From Microbacterium sp. CSI-V (lineage in GTDB: Bacteria; Actinomycetota; Actinomycetes; Actinomycetales; Microbacteriaceae), in contig NZ_MTQM01000009.1 of NCBI RefSeq assembly GCF_001984105.1, forward strand, positions 1,054,001-1,118,000: DNA of 64,000 nt, given 5' to 3'. Shown here piece after piece: positions 42,702 through 51,304 of this stretch (within the stretch, counting starts at the first letter, position 1; every line of letters begins with the position of its first letter). The notes under the pieces are model-generated. The model saw only the letters and a program-made list of their open reading frames with translations, was not told the DNA's origin and did no database searches. A program made the translations under genes and the position numbers.

Positions 42702-44389
42702 GACGACGCCTCCTTCTGGGCCACCGGGTTGAGGGGGATGCTCGCGTCGATGGCATCCGGATCGTCGGGCTCCACCTTCTCGGGCAGTTCTCCGGCGATA
42801 CGGCCCGGCATGCGGGTCGCCGGGATGATCGCCAGCAGCGCGAGGCCCGCGAGCGCGAGCAGCGACACCTTCAGCGCGAGCACGCGTCCCTCTTCGTTCA
42901 CCTGGATCGCGGCGGCGGTCTCGGCCTCGGACGCACTCGTCGTCCGAAGGACCGCCTCCAACTGGGCGTTCGTGAGGAAGTCGGCCTCGTTGATGTTGAC
43001 CTCGCTGATCAGCTGAGGAGAGATCTCGGGGTGCGCCTCGGCGCTCGCCTGCAGGGTCGCGGCCAGGATGCCGACGGCGAAGGCGCTCGCCACGGCGATT
43101 CCCACGGAACCGCTGAGGTTGTGGACGAGACCGCGCCAGGCCCCCACATCGCCCGCGAGCTGCTTCGGAGCGGACGAGAGGAGCGTGTTGAACACGAGGG
43201 CGACGATCGCTCCCTGACCGAGGCCGAGGAGGACGAGCCCCACGACGATGAACGCCTGACCCCAGTCGCCCCGGATCGTGAACGCGATCAGCGACAGCGC
43301 CGCCGCGACCACCACGAACCCGACCGACCCGATGATCCGCGGCGGCGCGACCTTGTAGAGGTAGGCGACGAACGTCGACGCCAGGAAGATCGAGATCGTG
43401 TACGGGATGATCGAGAACGACGTCTGGATGCCGGTCAGCCCCTGCACCACCTGCATGTACAGCGGGATGAGGAAGTTGGCCGCGGTGCCGACGAACAGCA
43501 TGATCGACATGCACGCCGTGATGGCGAGTTCCGTTCCGGATGCCAGCACCCGCAGGTCGAAGATGCGCGGGGCGCCCTCGCGCTGACGTTTGCCGACCCA
43601 CAGGAAGAACAGCTGGCCGCCGATCAGCCCGAGGATGATCAGGAGCGGCGCGGGCGAGACGCCCAGGACGTCGAAGGGCGCCTGCGCGGTGGCCAGCCAC
43701 AGGCCCCACGAGTTCAGCCCCGAGAAACCGAAGCTCAGCAGGATGATGGACACCGCCGCCAGGAGCGCGCCCGTCCAGTCGATGCGGAGATCGCGCTGCG
43801 CCGGGACGCGCTTCAACCGGAAGCTGAGCACCAGGTTGACCACGCCGAGGGCGACCATGAGGGCGAAGGAGTACCGCCACCCGATGGTCTCGGCGAACCA
43901 GCCGGCCAGGAGGAGGGCGAGGATGCCGGCGAGCGGGATGGCCGCGGCCAGGAGCCCGATCGCCTTCGCCTGACGATCACCGCTGTAGTTGGTGGCGATG
44001 AACACCGTCAACGCCGGCGCGATCAGGGCGATGACGGCACCCGACGACGCCTGCGCGATGAACAGCATCGCCGGGCTGAGGCTCAACGCGACGCCCGCCA
44101 TGGCCGCCGCGTGGATGGCGACCGCGATCTGGAAGACACCGCGGGTGCCGAAGCGCGCGCCGATCTTCGCCCCCAGAAGGATGAAGGCGGCCATCGCGAA
44201 CGTGCCCGCGGTGATGGCCGTTCCGACCGAGGTCGCCGGAGTGTTCAGATCGGTCGTGATCCCCGCCATCGAGACGGTGAGCGCGTTCACGGCGAAAGAC
44301 GCCTGAACCTGCGTCAACACCACGACGATGAGCGGAAGCCACGACGCGGTGCCCGTGGTCGTCGCGGCCGAGGTCTTCGTATCCGTCAT
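42698..44389 (-). CDS. MFS transporter, DHA2-like (14 TM)
   Basis: 563 residues. Fourteen membrane helices; IGARFGTRGVFQIAVAIHAAAM carries the motif A-like loop, and GWRYSFALMVALGVVNLVLS matches DHA2 drug:H+ antiporters (EmrB/QacA group). An extra soluble loop near residues 455-500 (EVNINEADFLTNAQLEAVLR) precedes the last helix. Ribosome site GGGAAGGTCACG. Probably exports a drug or metabolite; substrate unknown. Confidence 0.87.
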   Translation of the reverse strand: MTDTKTSAATTTGTASWLPLIVVVLTQVQASFAVNALTVSMAGITTDLNTPATSVGTAITAGTFAMAAFILLGAKIGARFGTRGVFQIAVAIHAAAMAGVALSLSPAMLFIAQASSGAVIALIAPALTVFIATNYSGDRQAKAIGLLAAAIPLAGILALLLAGWFAETIGWRYSFALMVALGVVNLVLSFRLKRVPAQRDLRIDWTGALLAAVSIILLSFGFSGLNSWGLWLATAQAPFDVLGVSPAPLLIILGLIGGQLFFLWVGKRQREGAPRIFDLRVLASGTELAITACMSIMLFVGTAANFLIPLYMQVVQGLTGIQTSFSIIPYTISIFLASTFVAYLYKVAPPRIIGSVGFVVVAAALSLIAFTIRGDWGQAFIVVGLVLLGLGQGAIVALVFNTLLSSAPKQLAGDVGAWRGLVHNLSGSVGIAVASAFAVGILAATLQASAEAHPEISPQLISEVNINEADFLTNAQLEAVLRTTSASEAETAAAIQVNEEGRVLALKVSLLALAGLALLAIIPATRMPGRIAGELPEKVEPDDPDAIDASIPLNPVAQKEASS

Positions 44390-44412
44390 CGTGACCTTCC
44401 CAGTGGGACTTC

Positions 44413-44443
44413 GAGAGCGCCGGCGCCGGGCACCGGCGCTCTC
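44413..44443 (-). terminator. Hairpin between the SHOCT and MFS genes
   Basis: GAGAGCGCCGG (44413-44423) and CCGGCGCTCTC (44433-44443), a perfect 11-base stem with 9-base loop. No U-tract; may be a partial terminator or processing site inside the operon. Confidence 0.5.
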
Positions 44444-44466
44444 CTTCGGATGGTGGAGGGGTCGGC

Positions 44467-44904
44467 TCAGCCGAGCGCCTTGACCTTCAACCGGTCGAAC
44501 TCGGCCTGCGAGATCGTCCCGGCATCCAGGAGCGCCTTCGCCTTCGCGATCTCATCCGCGGGCGTCAGCGTCTGACCCGCGACGGACTTGATGTAGGCGG
44601 CCTGGGCCTCCTCGTACCGGGCGGCCTGAGCCTGGCTGCGCTCCCCCATCCCGCGACCGCGGACGATGAGGTACACCAGCGCGGTGAGGATCGGGAAGAA
44701 CACCAGGAAGATGACCCACGCCGCCTTCGCCCACCCGTTCAGCTTCCGATCGCGGAAGAGGTCGCCGATCACGGAGAAGAGGACGAACAGGTAGCTGATG
44801 AAGATGAAGACGGCCAGGAACCACCAGATCAGGTCCCAGAACGAACCCCAGAATCCGTGATATTCGACGGCGGAGATGGGAGTGATGGTCTCAGAGAATC
44901 GCAC
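44467..44904 (-). CDS. SHOCT/PLDc_N domain membrane protein
   Basis: 145 residues from GTG 44904. Two membrane helices, LIWWFLAVFIFISYLFVLFS and AAWVIFLVFFPILTALVYLI with the PLDc_N signature (WVIFLVFFP...VYLIVRGRGM), followed by a C-terminal SHOCT module (LTPADEIAKAKALLDAGTIS...AEFDRLKVKAL). Weak SD AAAGG 10 bases upstream. First gene of the operon; SHOCT proteins may oligomerise or tether partners at the membrane, function unknown. Confidence 0.75.
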   Translation of the reverse strand: MRFSETITPISAVEYHGFWGSFWDLIWWFLAVFIFISYLFVLFSVIGDLFRDRKLNGWAKAAWVIFLVFFPILTALVYLIVRGRGMGERSQAQAARYEEAQAAYIKSVAGQTLTPADEIAKAKALLDAGTISQAEFDRLKVKALG

Positions 44905-45142
44905 GGGACGTGCCTTTCGGGTTGACGACGCGAAGCCTCGCCAGAATAAAAGCCGCCCCCTCGCTGCACAGGGCGGAACAGCGATATCGGGGCCGAGAAC
45001 CCCTAGAAGTGGGGGCGGTGTGGCGCGGGGTTTCTCACGCGTGGAACGCCGGTCTCGCGGCGAGCCTGGATTGACCCCGCCGGGAGCTCGGTCTCGCACT
45101 CGATCGATGGATGCTGCGAGGATGAAGGGAGACGCGGCGTCG

Positions 45143-46060
45143 ATGAGCGACTCCCTCGCGTCGCGGAACGGAGTTGTGGTGACGACAGGGCCCTCCGATC
45201 GACGACACACGCCGGCGAACGCGCATCCGCCGGCGACCGAGACACCCGCGGAGCGGGTGCCCCGACGGTTTTGGGTGGGACTGGTCGCCGCGATCGTCTA
45301 CGTCGCCCTCGCCGGCGGCGTCGCCGAGCTCCTGACCGAAGGGATCTCGACGGAGGACGACGTCGCCGAGCTCTCCCTCGGCCACTTCCCGGTGCTGATC
45401 CCGCTCGTCGCGGCCGGTGTCTGGTTCGTGTGGTGGGCAGGGTGGACGAAGCACGTCTGGCGCACGCCCGCGGCATTCGAGACACATCCCCGGCGATGGT
45501 GGATGCTCGCGTTCCCGGCGCTTCTGCTGATCCAGTCGATCGTCCTACTTGCGGGCACCCCCTGGGGAGCCTGGAGCGCCGCGGTGATCGTCGTGATCGT
45601 GCTCGTCAACATCCTGGTGGGCGTGGGAGAAGAGCTGTACTTCCGCGGTGTTCTCCGCGCCAGCATCCGTGCCCATCATGGCGAAACGGTGACGCTCCTC
45701 GTCACCTCGTTGATGTTCGGTGCGGCTCACGCCCTCGGCAGCGTCCTCGCCGGGACCGGGGTCGGCTTCGTCGCGTTCCAGGTTGTCGTCACAGCGACAT
45801 CGGGTGCCGTGTTCTACGGCGTCTTCCGGGCGACCGGCCGGCTGTGGATCGCGATGGGACTCCACGCACTCAACGACTTCACCCTCCGCGTATCGAGCGG
45901 CGATCTCACCTCCAGATCCGCGGACAACCTCGACCCTTCGCCGATCAACGTCGTCGTCCAAGCCCTGCTCTGGGCGCTCGTGCTCGTGCTGCTGATCAGC
46001 TGCATCCGGCAGGACACGGCCGAAAGACGCGAAAAGCGCGCCGCTTCGACGGGAGTGTGA
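45143..46060 (+). CDS. CPBP family intramembrane glutamic endopeptidase
   Basis: 305 residues (N-terminus uncertain: ATGs at 45110, 45122 and 45143 in frame). Eight hydrophobic helices. CPBP/Abi motifs: EELYFRGVLRAS (EExxxR), FGAAHALGS (FxxxH) and MGLHALNDF (His). Family members include CAAX proteases and bacteriocin self-immunity proteins. Divergent from the SHOCT gene. No partner peptide gene seen. Confidence 0.78.
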   Translation: MSDSLASRNGVVVTTGPSDRRHTPANAHPPATETPAERVPRRFWVGLVAAIVYVALAGGVAELLTEGISTEDDVAELSLGHFPVLIPLVAAGVWFVWWAGWTKHVWRTPAAFETHPRRWWMLAFPALLLIQSIVLLAGTPWGAWSAAVIVVIVLVNILVGVGEELYFRGVLRASIRAHHGETVTLLVTSLMFGAAHALGSVLAGTGVGFVAFQVVVTATSGAVFYGVFRATGRLWIAMGLHALNDFTLRVSSGDLTSRSADNLDPSPINVVVQALLWALVLVLLISCIRQDTAERREKRAASTGV

Positions 46061-46271
46061 GGGTGCGCGGGCTGCAGTGGCCCGTCGCTGATCCGAGGTG
46101 CACGACCCCGAGAGCTCGGCGGCACGGGCTGTTCGCGCCGGGCTGACGAAACCGACCCGTTCGACCGGTGAGCCTTCCGCGCAGTGACAGGCCGCGGCTT
46201 GTCGAGGCTCTTCTGATGTAGAGCCAGTATGCCGCTACTCGAACAAGTCGGCGCTCCTGGCGCCACCTCCG

Positions 46272-46796
46272 GTGGAGTTGCAGGAATTGGCTGATCTGAC
46301 GGCGAAGTCGACTGTCTCAGCTGCCCTGCGAGAGCAGGTCAGTCGATCGCTTCGTCGGCGTCTCGAACCGGCCCTGGTCAGGCGGATCGTCACCGAATAC
46401 GAAGCGGACGCAACGACGCCGAGTCTCTGCGACACCTATGGACTCTCCAAGACCGGCATCCTCCGCTTGCTCCGAGACGAAGGCGTAACGGTGCGCCGCC
46501 GGCCGCTCACGGTCGACCAAATCGAGGTCGCACGCAAGCTGCACGAGCACGGCCATCCGATCGCCGCCATTGCCACCCACCTCGACACCAGCTACAACAA
46601 CGTCCGGCAGCGACTCATCGAGGAGGGAGTCCAGCTACGCCCACGCGGCGGCAGCTACCGGCGACTCGGATCGTTCCCGATGCCTCCTTCTCCTCTTCGT
46701 TTCGAGCATGCTCGAACAACGCGCCTGTCCGCTTGTCGGGGTCAAACTTCGGCCGCCCCAGATGCATCCCCGCCGGGGTGCTTCAATCCGCCGTAG
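46272..46796 (+). CDS. Recombinase-like helix-turn-helix protein
   Basis: 174 residues from GTG 46272 (frame open upstream to about 46190, so the start is uncertain). A C-terminal-type recombinase DNA-binding repeat: YGLSKTGILRLLRDEGVTV and ARKLHEHGHPIAAIATHLDT then YNNVRQRLIEEGVQL, as in the tails of serine recombinases, but no catalytic domain. The last 45 residues (after RGGSYRRLG) look non-globular and may be outside the true coding part. Possibly a remnant or stand-alone regulator from a mobile element. Confidence 0.5.
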   Translation: MELQELADLTAKSTVSAALREQVSRSLRRRLEPALVRRIVTEYEADATTPSLCDTYGLSKTGILRLLRDEGVTVRRRPLTVDQIEVARKLHEHGHPIAAIATHLDTSYNNVRQRLIEEGVQLRPRGGSYRRLGSFPMPPSPLRFEHARTTRLSACRGQTSAAPDASPPGCFNPP

Positions 46797-47052
46797 CGCG
46801 GGCGCACTCGGGGTTGCAAACCCGCTCACCCGACACCGTCGAATGGGGACCCTCCCCGGGCCTGGTAGCCGAGTCAGGTCAGTACTGCAAGGCACTGGCG
46901 CTGAGAGAGCAACAGAGCGGTTCGGCTTAACCGCAGATCAGGAGGCGATTCGATCGCTCCTGAGAGCTATCTCAAAATACCCAGTTTCCCTTTTGGCTGC
47001 GCCTGCACAAACATGGCCGGCGATGAAACGGAGTGCGAAGCGGGAGGGTGAG

Positions 47053-47541
47053 ATGAACGTATACCGAAGGTTGACCATTGTCGGAGCCGTCCCGCTATTG
47101 ATCGCGCTGGCGGCGTGCACACCACCAGCCCCGAGCCCATCCCCGACGCCTACTACCGCGACATCGACGACGCCCATCGGCACCGCCACCGACGGAGAAC
47201 ACTTCGCCAGCCAAGGCGAGAAGGTCGTGGCGCAGTATCCTCGCGCCGTCCCGGCCGGCAACTTCTCCGGGGACACGGACGAAACCGTCACCTTATCGGC
47301 CACCGATCTCAACGCTCCCGTCGAAGTTGTGCTTCTCCTGACCTGCACCGGCACGGACACCTACTCGATCACCGTCGAACAGGCGCACCCGAATACCGTC
47401 GGCGCTGCGTGCGGCACGGCGGGCACCTCTATCGCTGCCGTGCCACTCGACGACCCGTCACAGCCGACGACCCTGCACATCGACATCCCCGACGGAAGCG
47501 ATTACTGGCTCACCACCTACTACACACGAAAGGACGGGTGA
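47053..47541 (+). CDS. Secreted lipoprotein, unknown function
   Basis: 162 residues. Lipoprotein signal MNVYRRLTIVGAVPLLIALA with lipobox LAAC (Cys at about 22), then a Pro/Ser/Thr-rich linker and a beta-rich domain containing one Cys pair (LLLTCTGTDTYS and GAACGTAGTS). GGGAGGGTGAG precedes ATG 47053. Followed after 3 bases by a secreted protein gene with ribosome site GGTGAGAA, so the two likely form a functional pair in the cell envelope. Confidence 0.72.
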   Translation: MNVYRRLTIVGAVPLLIALAACTPPAPSPSPTPTTATSTTPIGTATDGEHFASQGEKVVAQYPRAVPAGNFSGDTDETVTLSATDLNAPVEVVLLLTCTGTDTYSITVEQAHPNTVGAACGTAGTSIAAVPLDDPSQPTTLHIDIPDGSDYWLTTYYTRKDG

Positions 47542-47544
47542 GAA

Positions 47545-48075
47545 ATGAACAAGGCAGGTCAACGATGGGCAAGGGTGACCGTGACCACGGTCCTTGCGGT
47601 TGCGATGACAGGGCTAGGTGTTAGCTCAGCTAACGCCTCCGACGTCACACCCAACTCTGAGTGCTCGGGAAGTGGGCCCGACATCGCCGTATCCAACGTG
47701 GCAACAACGTATGTGCCCGGAACCTTTCGAGCTTATGGTGACGGAGGAGCGACACTGACCATCTCGGCTGGGCAAACCAGCGAGGTGCACTCCGATGTCT
47801 CCACCTCCGGCAGTGTGAGCGTTGGATCGGTGATAGCACAGGCGTCGGTAACCGCGGGCGTAACCCTGGGCGAGTCGTATTCGGTAACCCAATCGGCATC
47901 CGGCAGCTACACCGTGCCCGACGGCCTCACGGGACAGTACATCGAACTGGGTGCGGCTGGCCGTTCCTTCACCTGGTCGGCGACGACGTACAACTCCGGC
48001 TGTGTGGTCACCGACCAACAATCCGGATCGAGCGTCGCTCCGACGAACAGCCCGTACTTCTACAAGAGCTGGTAG
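47545..48075 (+). CDS. Secreted Ser/Thr/Gly-rich protein, unknown function
   Basis: 176 residues. Sec signal peptide MNKAGQRWARVTVTTVLAVA...SSANA (cleavage near residue 31). The mature part has one early Cys (NSECSGSG) and one late Cys (YNSGCVVT), a probable disulfide, and a central beta-strand pattern of alternating Ser/Val (EVHSDVSTSGSVSVGSVIAQ). Such strands recall beta-pore-forming or adhesin-like proteins, but no family is assigned. Third-position GC is lower than in its neighbours. Confidence 0.65.
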   Translation: MNKAGQRWARVTVTTVLAVAMTGLGVSSANASDVTPNSECSGSGPDIAVSNVATTYVPGTFRAYGDGGATLTISAGQTSEVHSDVSTSGSVSVGSVIAQASVTAGVTLGESYSVTQSASGSYTVPDGLTGQYIELGAAGRSFTWSATTYNSGCVVTDQQSGSSVAPTNSPYFYKSW

Positions 48076-48094
48076 CCAGGCGACAGTATCTTCG

Positions 48095-48130
48095 GGGGTT
48101 GCCGGGGAGCACCGACTTCCCGGCAACCCC
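48095..48130 (+). terminator. Terminator-like hairpin after the secreted protein gene
   Basis: GGGGTTGCCGGG (48095-48106) and CCCGGCAACCCC (48119-48130), perfect 12-base stem with 12-base loop. Confidence 0.6.
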
Positions 48131-48145
48131 GGACCGATCCGTCTG

Positions 48146-48415
48146 TTATCGCCCCGTGCCGTATTCATCCACCTGTCGGGGATGACGGTAAGACGCGACC
48201 CCTACGCCCGTTCGCGCCGCGAGCCGCACCTCGTCGAGCGACGGAGAGCCCTCGGGGGCCCATTCGTCTTGCAGGCGCATCAGGATGCCGCCAAAATTCT
48301 CACTGGCGAGCTCAAACGGATCCCACAGGAGCTCGATGACGCTCTCCGGAAGACCGCGCAGCCTCGAGACCAGGGACTCAAGCGAGAACATCTCATCGTC
48401 GCCAGGCACATTCAT
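48146..48415 (-). CDS. Hypothetical protein of the tRNA-side island
   Basis: 89 residues: MNVPGDDEMFSLESLVSRLR then LPESVIELLWDPFELASENFG and ILMRLQDEWAPEGSPSLDEV. Acidic, soluble, no known family. No clear ribosome site before the ATG; an internal ATG (MFSLESL) is another candidate start. It stands alone next to two tRNA genes. Confidence 0.4.
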   Translation of the reverse strand: MNVPGDDEMFSLESLVSRLRGLPESVIELLWDPFELASENFGGILMRLQDEWAPEGSPSLDEVRLAARTGVGVASYRHPRQVDEYGTGR

Positions 48416-48489
48416 CGCAGCATCGCCCTGAGCGTTGCCAACAGTAGAGACGCACGTGTTCGATCAAGACAGCTGACCTGTCCGAGATG

Positions 48490-48563
48490 TAGCGGGAGCG
48501 GGGCTTGAACCCGCGACCTCACGATTATGAGTCGTGCGCTCTCACCAACTGAGCTACCCCGCC
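48490..48563 (-). tRNA. tRNA-Met (CAT anticodon)
   Basis: 74 bases on the minus strand. Acceptor GGCGGGG pairs with TCCCGCT (with G-U pairs at both ends), D-arm GCTCAGTTGGTGAGAGC, anticodon stem CACGA/TCGTG with loop CTCATAA (anticodon CAT), T-arm GCGGGTTCAAGCCCCGC, discriminator A. CAT could also be an Ile2 tRNA if C34 is modified to lysidine; Met elongator is more likely. Confidence 0.93.
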
Positions 48564-48592
48564 GCGCGGCATCCCCCGAAGGAGATGCTGTG

Positions 48593-48664
48593 AGCCCCGA
48601 GTCAGGATTGAACTGACGACCCCTTCCTTACCATGGAAGTGCTCTGCCACTGAGCTATCGGGGC
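48593..48664 (-). tRNA. tRNA-Thr (GGT anticodon)
   Basis: 72 bases on the minus strand. Acceptor GCCCCGA/TCGGGGC, D-arm GCTCAGTGGCAGAGC, anticodon stem CTTCC/GGAAG with loop ATGGTAA (anticodon GGT), T-arm GTCAGTTCAATCCTGAC, discriminator T. Lies 29 bases upstream of tRNA-Met in the same direction, so the two are probably cotranscribed. Confidence 0.95.
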
Positions 48665-48719
48665 GTACCCGGATCGCTCCGGGCAACTAGAAGAGAATAT
48701 CAGAGCTTGGCGACCTCTT

Positions 48720-50294
48720 CTAATCGAGCGAGTGGCGGCCGGCGTTCGCGCGGAGCCAGACGATCGGGTCGATGGCGACCGTCCCGTTCATGAGGATCTC
48801 GAAGTGCGTGTGGGCGCCGAACGAGTGGCCGGTGTTGCCCGTGTGGCCGATGACCTGGCCGACGTGGACGGTGTCGCCGGCCTTGACCTGGAGCGAGCCG
48901 TACAGCATGTGCGCGTACCGGCTCGAGACGAGCTGGCCGTCGATCTTGTGGTCAATGACGACCACGACGCCGTACCCGCCGCCGGCCTCGGTGGCCTCGC
49001 GGACGACGCCGTCGGCGATCGCCTGGATCGGAGCACCCTCGCCGGGGACGAAGTCGGCACCCTCGTGCATGACGCCGTCGCGCATGCCGAAGCCGTAGGT
49101 GATGCCCACGCCCACCGCGAACGGCCACTGGATGGCCGCCGAGGTGTCGTTGACGTAGAAGTCGCTCGGGTTCTTGATGCCGGTGTCGGCCGCGACCTGC
49201 GCGTAGGTGGCCGCGGAGTACCCGTCGGCGCGGTCGACGATCGCGGACTGCGACTGCGCGGGCGCGACGTAGGCCTGGATCGATCCGCCGCCGACGTCTC
49301 CTCCTGCGACCGCGAGGTTCTGGGTCGCGACGTCCGCGGGAGCTGCGACGTTGGTCGTCCCGTTGGCGGAGGCGAGGGCACTGACGGGCATCGTCATCCC
49401 CACCGTGAGGAGACCGACGAGACCCATGACACCGACCGAGAAGGAGGCGGCGGCCACCCGACGGCCGTTGCGGCGGCGGGGCGCGGCATCCACGGGCAGT
49501 CCCTGGGTGACGGGGCGCGTGGCCTCGGCGACCGGTTCGGGCGCGGGACGCTGGACGGCGTTCTCGCCCGTGAACGAGAACAGCCGCGCCGCGGCCTCGA
49601 ACTCGTCGGCGATCTCGTCCGCCGGGGCGGACGCGCGGGGCTCAGCGGCCGGCGCAGGCTCGGCGGCGGCAGGCTCTTCCGCGGCGGGCGCCGGATCCGC
49701 GGCGGCCGGCTGCTCGACGGGCTCCGGCACGGCGACCGGCTCGGGAGCCTCGATGGCGGCGGGACGACGACGGCTGCGACGCGTCACCGGAAGGGTGATC
49801 GGCGACGTCGGGAGGGAGACCGGCGTGGTCGCCTCGGCCGCGTCGGCGCTCTGCAGGATGACCGCGACCTCGTCGTCGGAGCGGCGCTCGTCGACGACGG
49901 TCACCTCGAGGGCATCGGATGCCGAGGACTCGGATGCCACGACCTCGGTCGTCGCGATCGCTTCGGCCTCCGTCGCCTCGGGGGCGACGGAGCTCGCAGC
50001 GGCACGCGACGATCGGCGGCGCGGAGCGGGGAGGGTCGGCTGGATCGTGGCGGCGATCACCGTCTCGACGACGGCCGCGGCGACCTGCTCGACGATCTCG
50101 GGCTGCGACGCGTGGTCGGCGTCGACGGGCGCCGGGTCGAGCGCGACCGACTCGGGGGCGGCGTCTTCGACGATCGTCTCGGCCGTGCGGCGGCGGCGCT
50201 CGGCACGCGTCAACTCGGGGGCGACGGGCGTGGCGGAGGGGCGACTGGATCGCCGCGTTCGGGCGGGCTCAGTCTCGGGGGCTTCTGACGGCAA
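48720..50294 (-). CDS. M23 family peptidase with long N-terminal linker
   Basis: About 524 residues; start uncertain (TTG 50294 used; no clear ribosome site). Cytosolic Ala/Glu/Pro-rich N-terminal part (about 1-275), one membrane helix VAAASFSVGVMGLVGLLTVG (about 283-305), then an extracellular LytM/M23 domain with metal ligands MHEGADFVPGEG (HxxxD) and GAHTHFEILM (HxH), all present, so catalysis on peptidoglycan cross-links is plausible. Located just downstream of tRNA-Thr on the opposite flank. Confidence 0.85.
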   Translation of the reverse strand: MPSEAPETEPARTRRSSRPSATPVAPELTRAERRRRTAETIVEDAAPESVALDPAPVDADHASQPEIVEQVAAAVVETVIAATIQPTLPAPRRRSSRAAASSVAPEATEAEAIATTEVVASESSASDALEVTVVDERRSDDEVAVILQSADAAEATTPVSLPTSPITLPVTRRSRRRPAAIEAPEPVAVPEPVEQPAAADPAPAAEEPAAAEPAPAAEPRASAPADEIADEFEAAARLFSFTGENAVQRPAPEPVAEATRPVTQGLPVDAAPRRRNGRRVAAASFSVGVMGLVGLLTVGMTMPVSALASANGTTNVAAPADVATQNLAVAGGDVGGGSIQAYVAPAQSQSAIVDRADGYSAATYAQVAADTGIKNPSDFYVNDTSAAIQWPFAVGVGITYGFGMRDGVMHEGADFVPGEGAPIQAIADGVVREATEAGGGYGVVVVIDHKIDGQLVSSRYAHMLYGSLQVKAGDTVHVGQVIGHTGNTGHSFGAHTHFEILMNGTVAIDPIVWLRANAGRHSLD

Positions 50295-50441
50295 CGCGCG
50301 GGGGCTCTCGGTTCATGTCGCAGGCGCGACGGCTTCGGGCTTTCGGGCTTCTGCCATTTCCGCAGGTTCGGGTCGCGAAAATAACGAACAGATAACTACC
50401 CTACCCCGGCCTCACTGGGAATGCCATGAAGGCGTCGGCTT

Positions 50442-51239
50442 TCACAGCTCCGGTTCGAGGATCCGCTCGAGCCGCTCGTAGAACCCGGGACCTGCGGCGA
50501 TGACCATGCCCTTCCCCGGGCGCCCGCCCGGCGCTCCGCCGACCATGCCGCCGGCCTCTTCGACGAGCAGCACGCCCGCGGCGTGATCCCACGGGTTGGT
50601 GCCCTTCTCGTAGTAGGCATCCATTCGTCCGGCGGCGACGGATGCCAGGTCGAGCGACGCGGCGCCGATGCGGCGGATGTCGCGCGCGATCGGCATGACG
50701 CGGGCCAGGAGCTCGAGGGTCGGGGCGTGCGTGGCGGGGTCGTATCCGAACCCCGTGGCGACGAGGCCGCCGGCAGGACCGACCTCGGCCGTGACCGAGA
50801 GACGGGTCTCGCCGAGCCACGCTCCCCCGCCGCGCGACGCCCGGAACATCTCGCCCGAGACGGGGTTGTAGACGACACCGGCGACCGCGCTCCAGGTCGC
50901 CGTGTCGGCGGACCCCTCGACGGCGGCGATGCTGACGGCCCACGCCGGAATCCCGTAGGCGTAGTTCACGGTGCCGTCGATCGGGTCGACGACCCAGGTG
51001 ATGCCGCTCCGGCTCTCCTGCGCGGCGGATTCCTCGCCGTAGAAGCCGTCCTCGGGACGCTCCCGCGCCAGCTCGGCCCGCACGAACGCCTCGACCTCCT
51101 TGTCGGCGGCCGTGACGATGTCGGCCGCGACCGACTTCGTCGCGATCTCGAGACCCTCGCGCCGCCGCTGCGCGGCCAGATCGCCGGCCTCCCGGGCGAT
51201 GCGAGTGGCGATCTCGAGCAGGTCTGCGGCGCGGGTCAT
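50442..51239 (-). CDS. Inositol monophosphatase family protein
   Basis: 265 residues. Lithium-sensitive phosphatase motifs: YGEESAAQ, WVVDPIDGTVNYAYGIP (metal Asp) and NPWDHAAGVLLVEEAGG. May dephosphorylate inositol-1-phosphate, histidinol-phosphate or NADP; not separable by sequence. Start ATG 51239: TAGCGT lies 7 bases upstream (51252-51247) and no SD exists, so probably leaderless; GGATGCC sits between box and start. Divergent from the FAD oxidoreductase gene. Confidence 0.87.
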   Translation of the reverse strand: MTRAADLLEIATRIAREAGDLAAQRRREGLEIATKSVAADIVTAADKEVEAFVRAELARERPEDGFYGEESAAQESRSGITWVVDPIDGTVNYAYGIPAWAVSIAAVEGSADTATWSAVAGVVYNPVSGEMFRASRGGGAWLGETRLSVTAEVGPAGGLVATGFGYDPATHAPTLELLARVMPIARDIRRIGAASLDLASVAAGRMDAYYEKGTNPWDHAAGVLLVEEAGGMVGGAPGGRPGKGMVIAAGPGFYERLERILEPEL

Positions 51240-51304
51240 GGCATCCACGCTACTGGGATGCCACCCCTCTGGGCGATGTCGGCGCCCGTCGCTACCGTGG
51301 GCAC

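Noticed and set aside
46635..46895. 86-codon ORF on the minus strand
   Set aside because: Wrong frame and composition; the neighbouring frame with a resolvase-like tail is too short and broken to annotate as a gene.
50271..50316. 15-codon ORF (ATG 50316) before the M23 gene
   Set aside because: No ribosome site or leaderless box, and no codon bias that would suggest attenuation.
50295..50441. Possible c-di-AMP riboswitch before the M23 peptidase
   Set aside because: Such elements often precede cell-wall hydrolase genes in actinobacteria, but the space is too short and the conserved core was not found.
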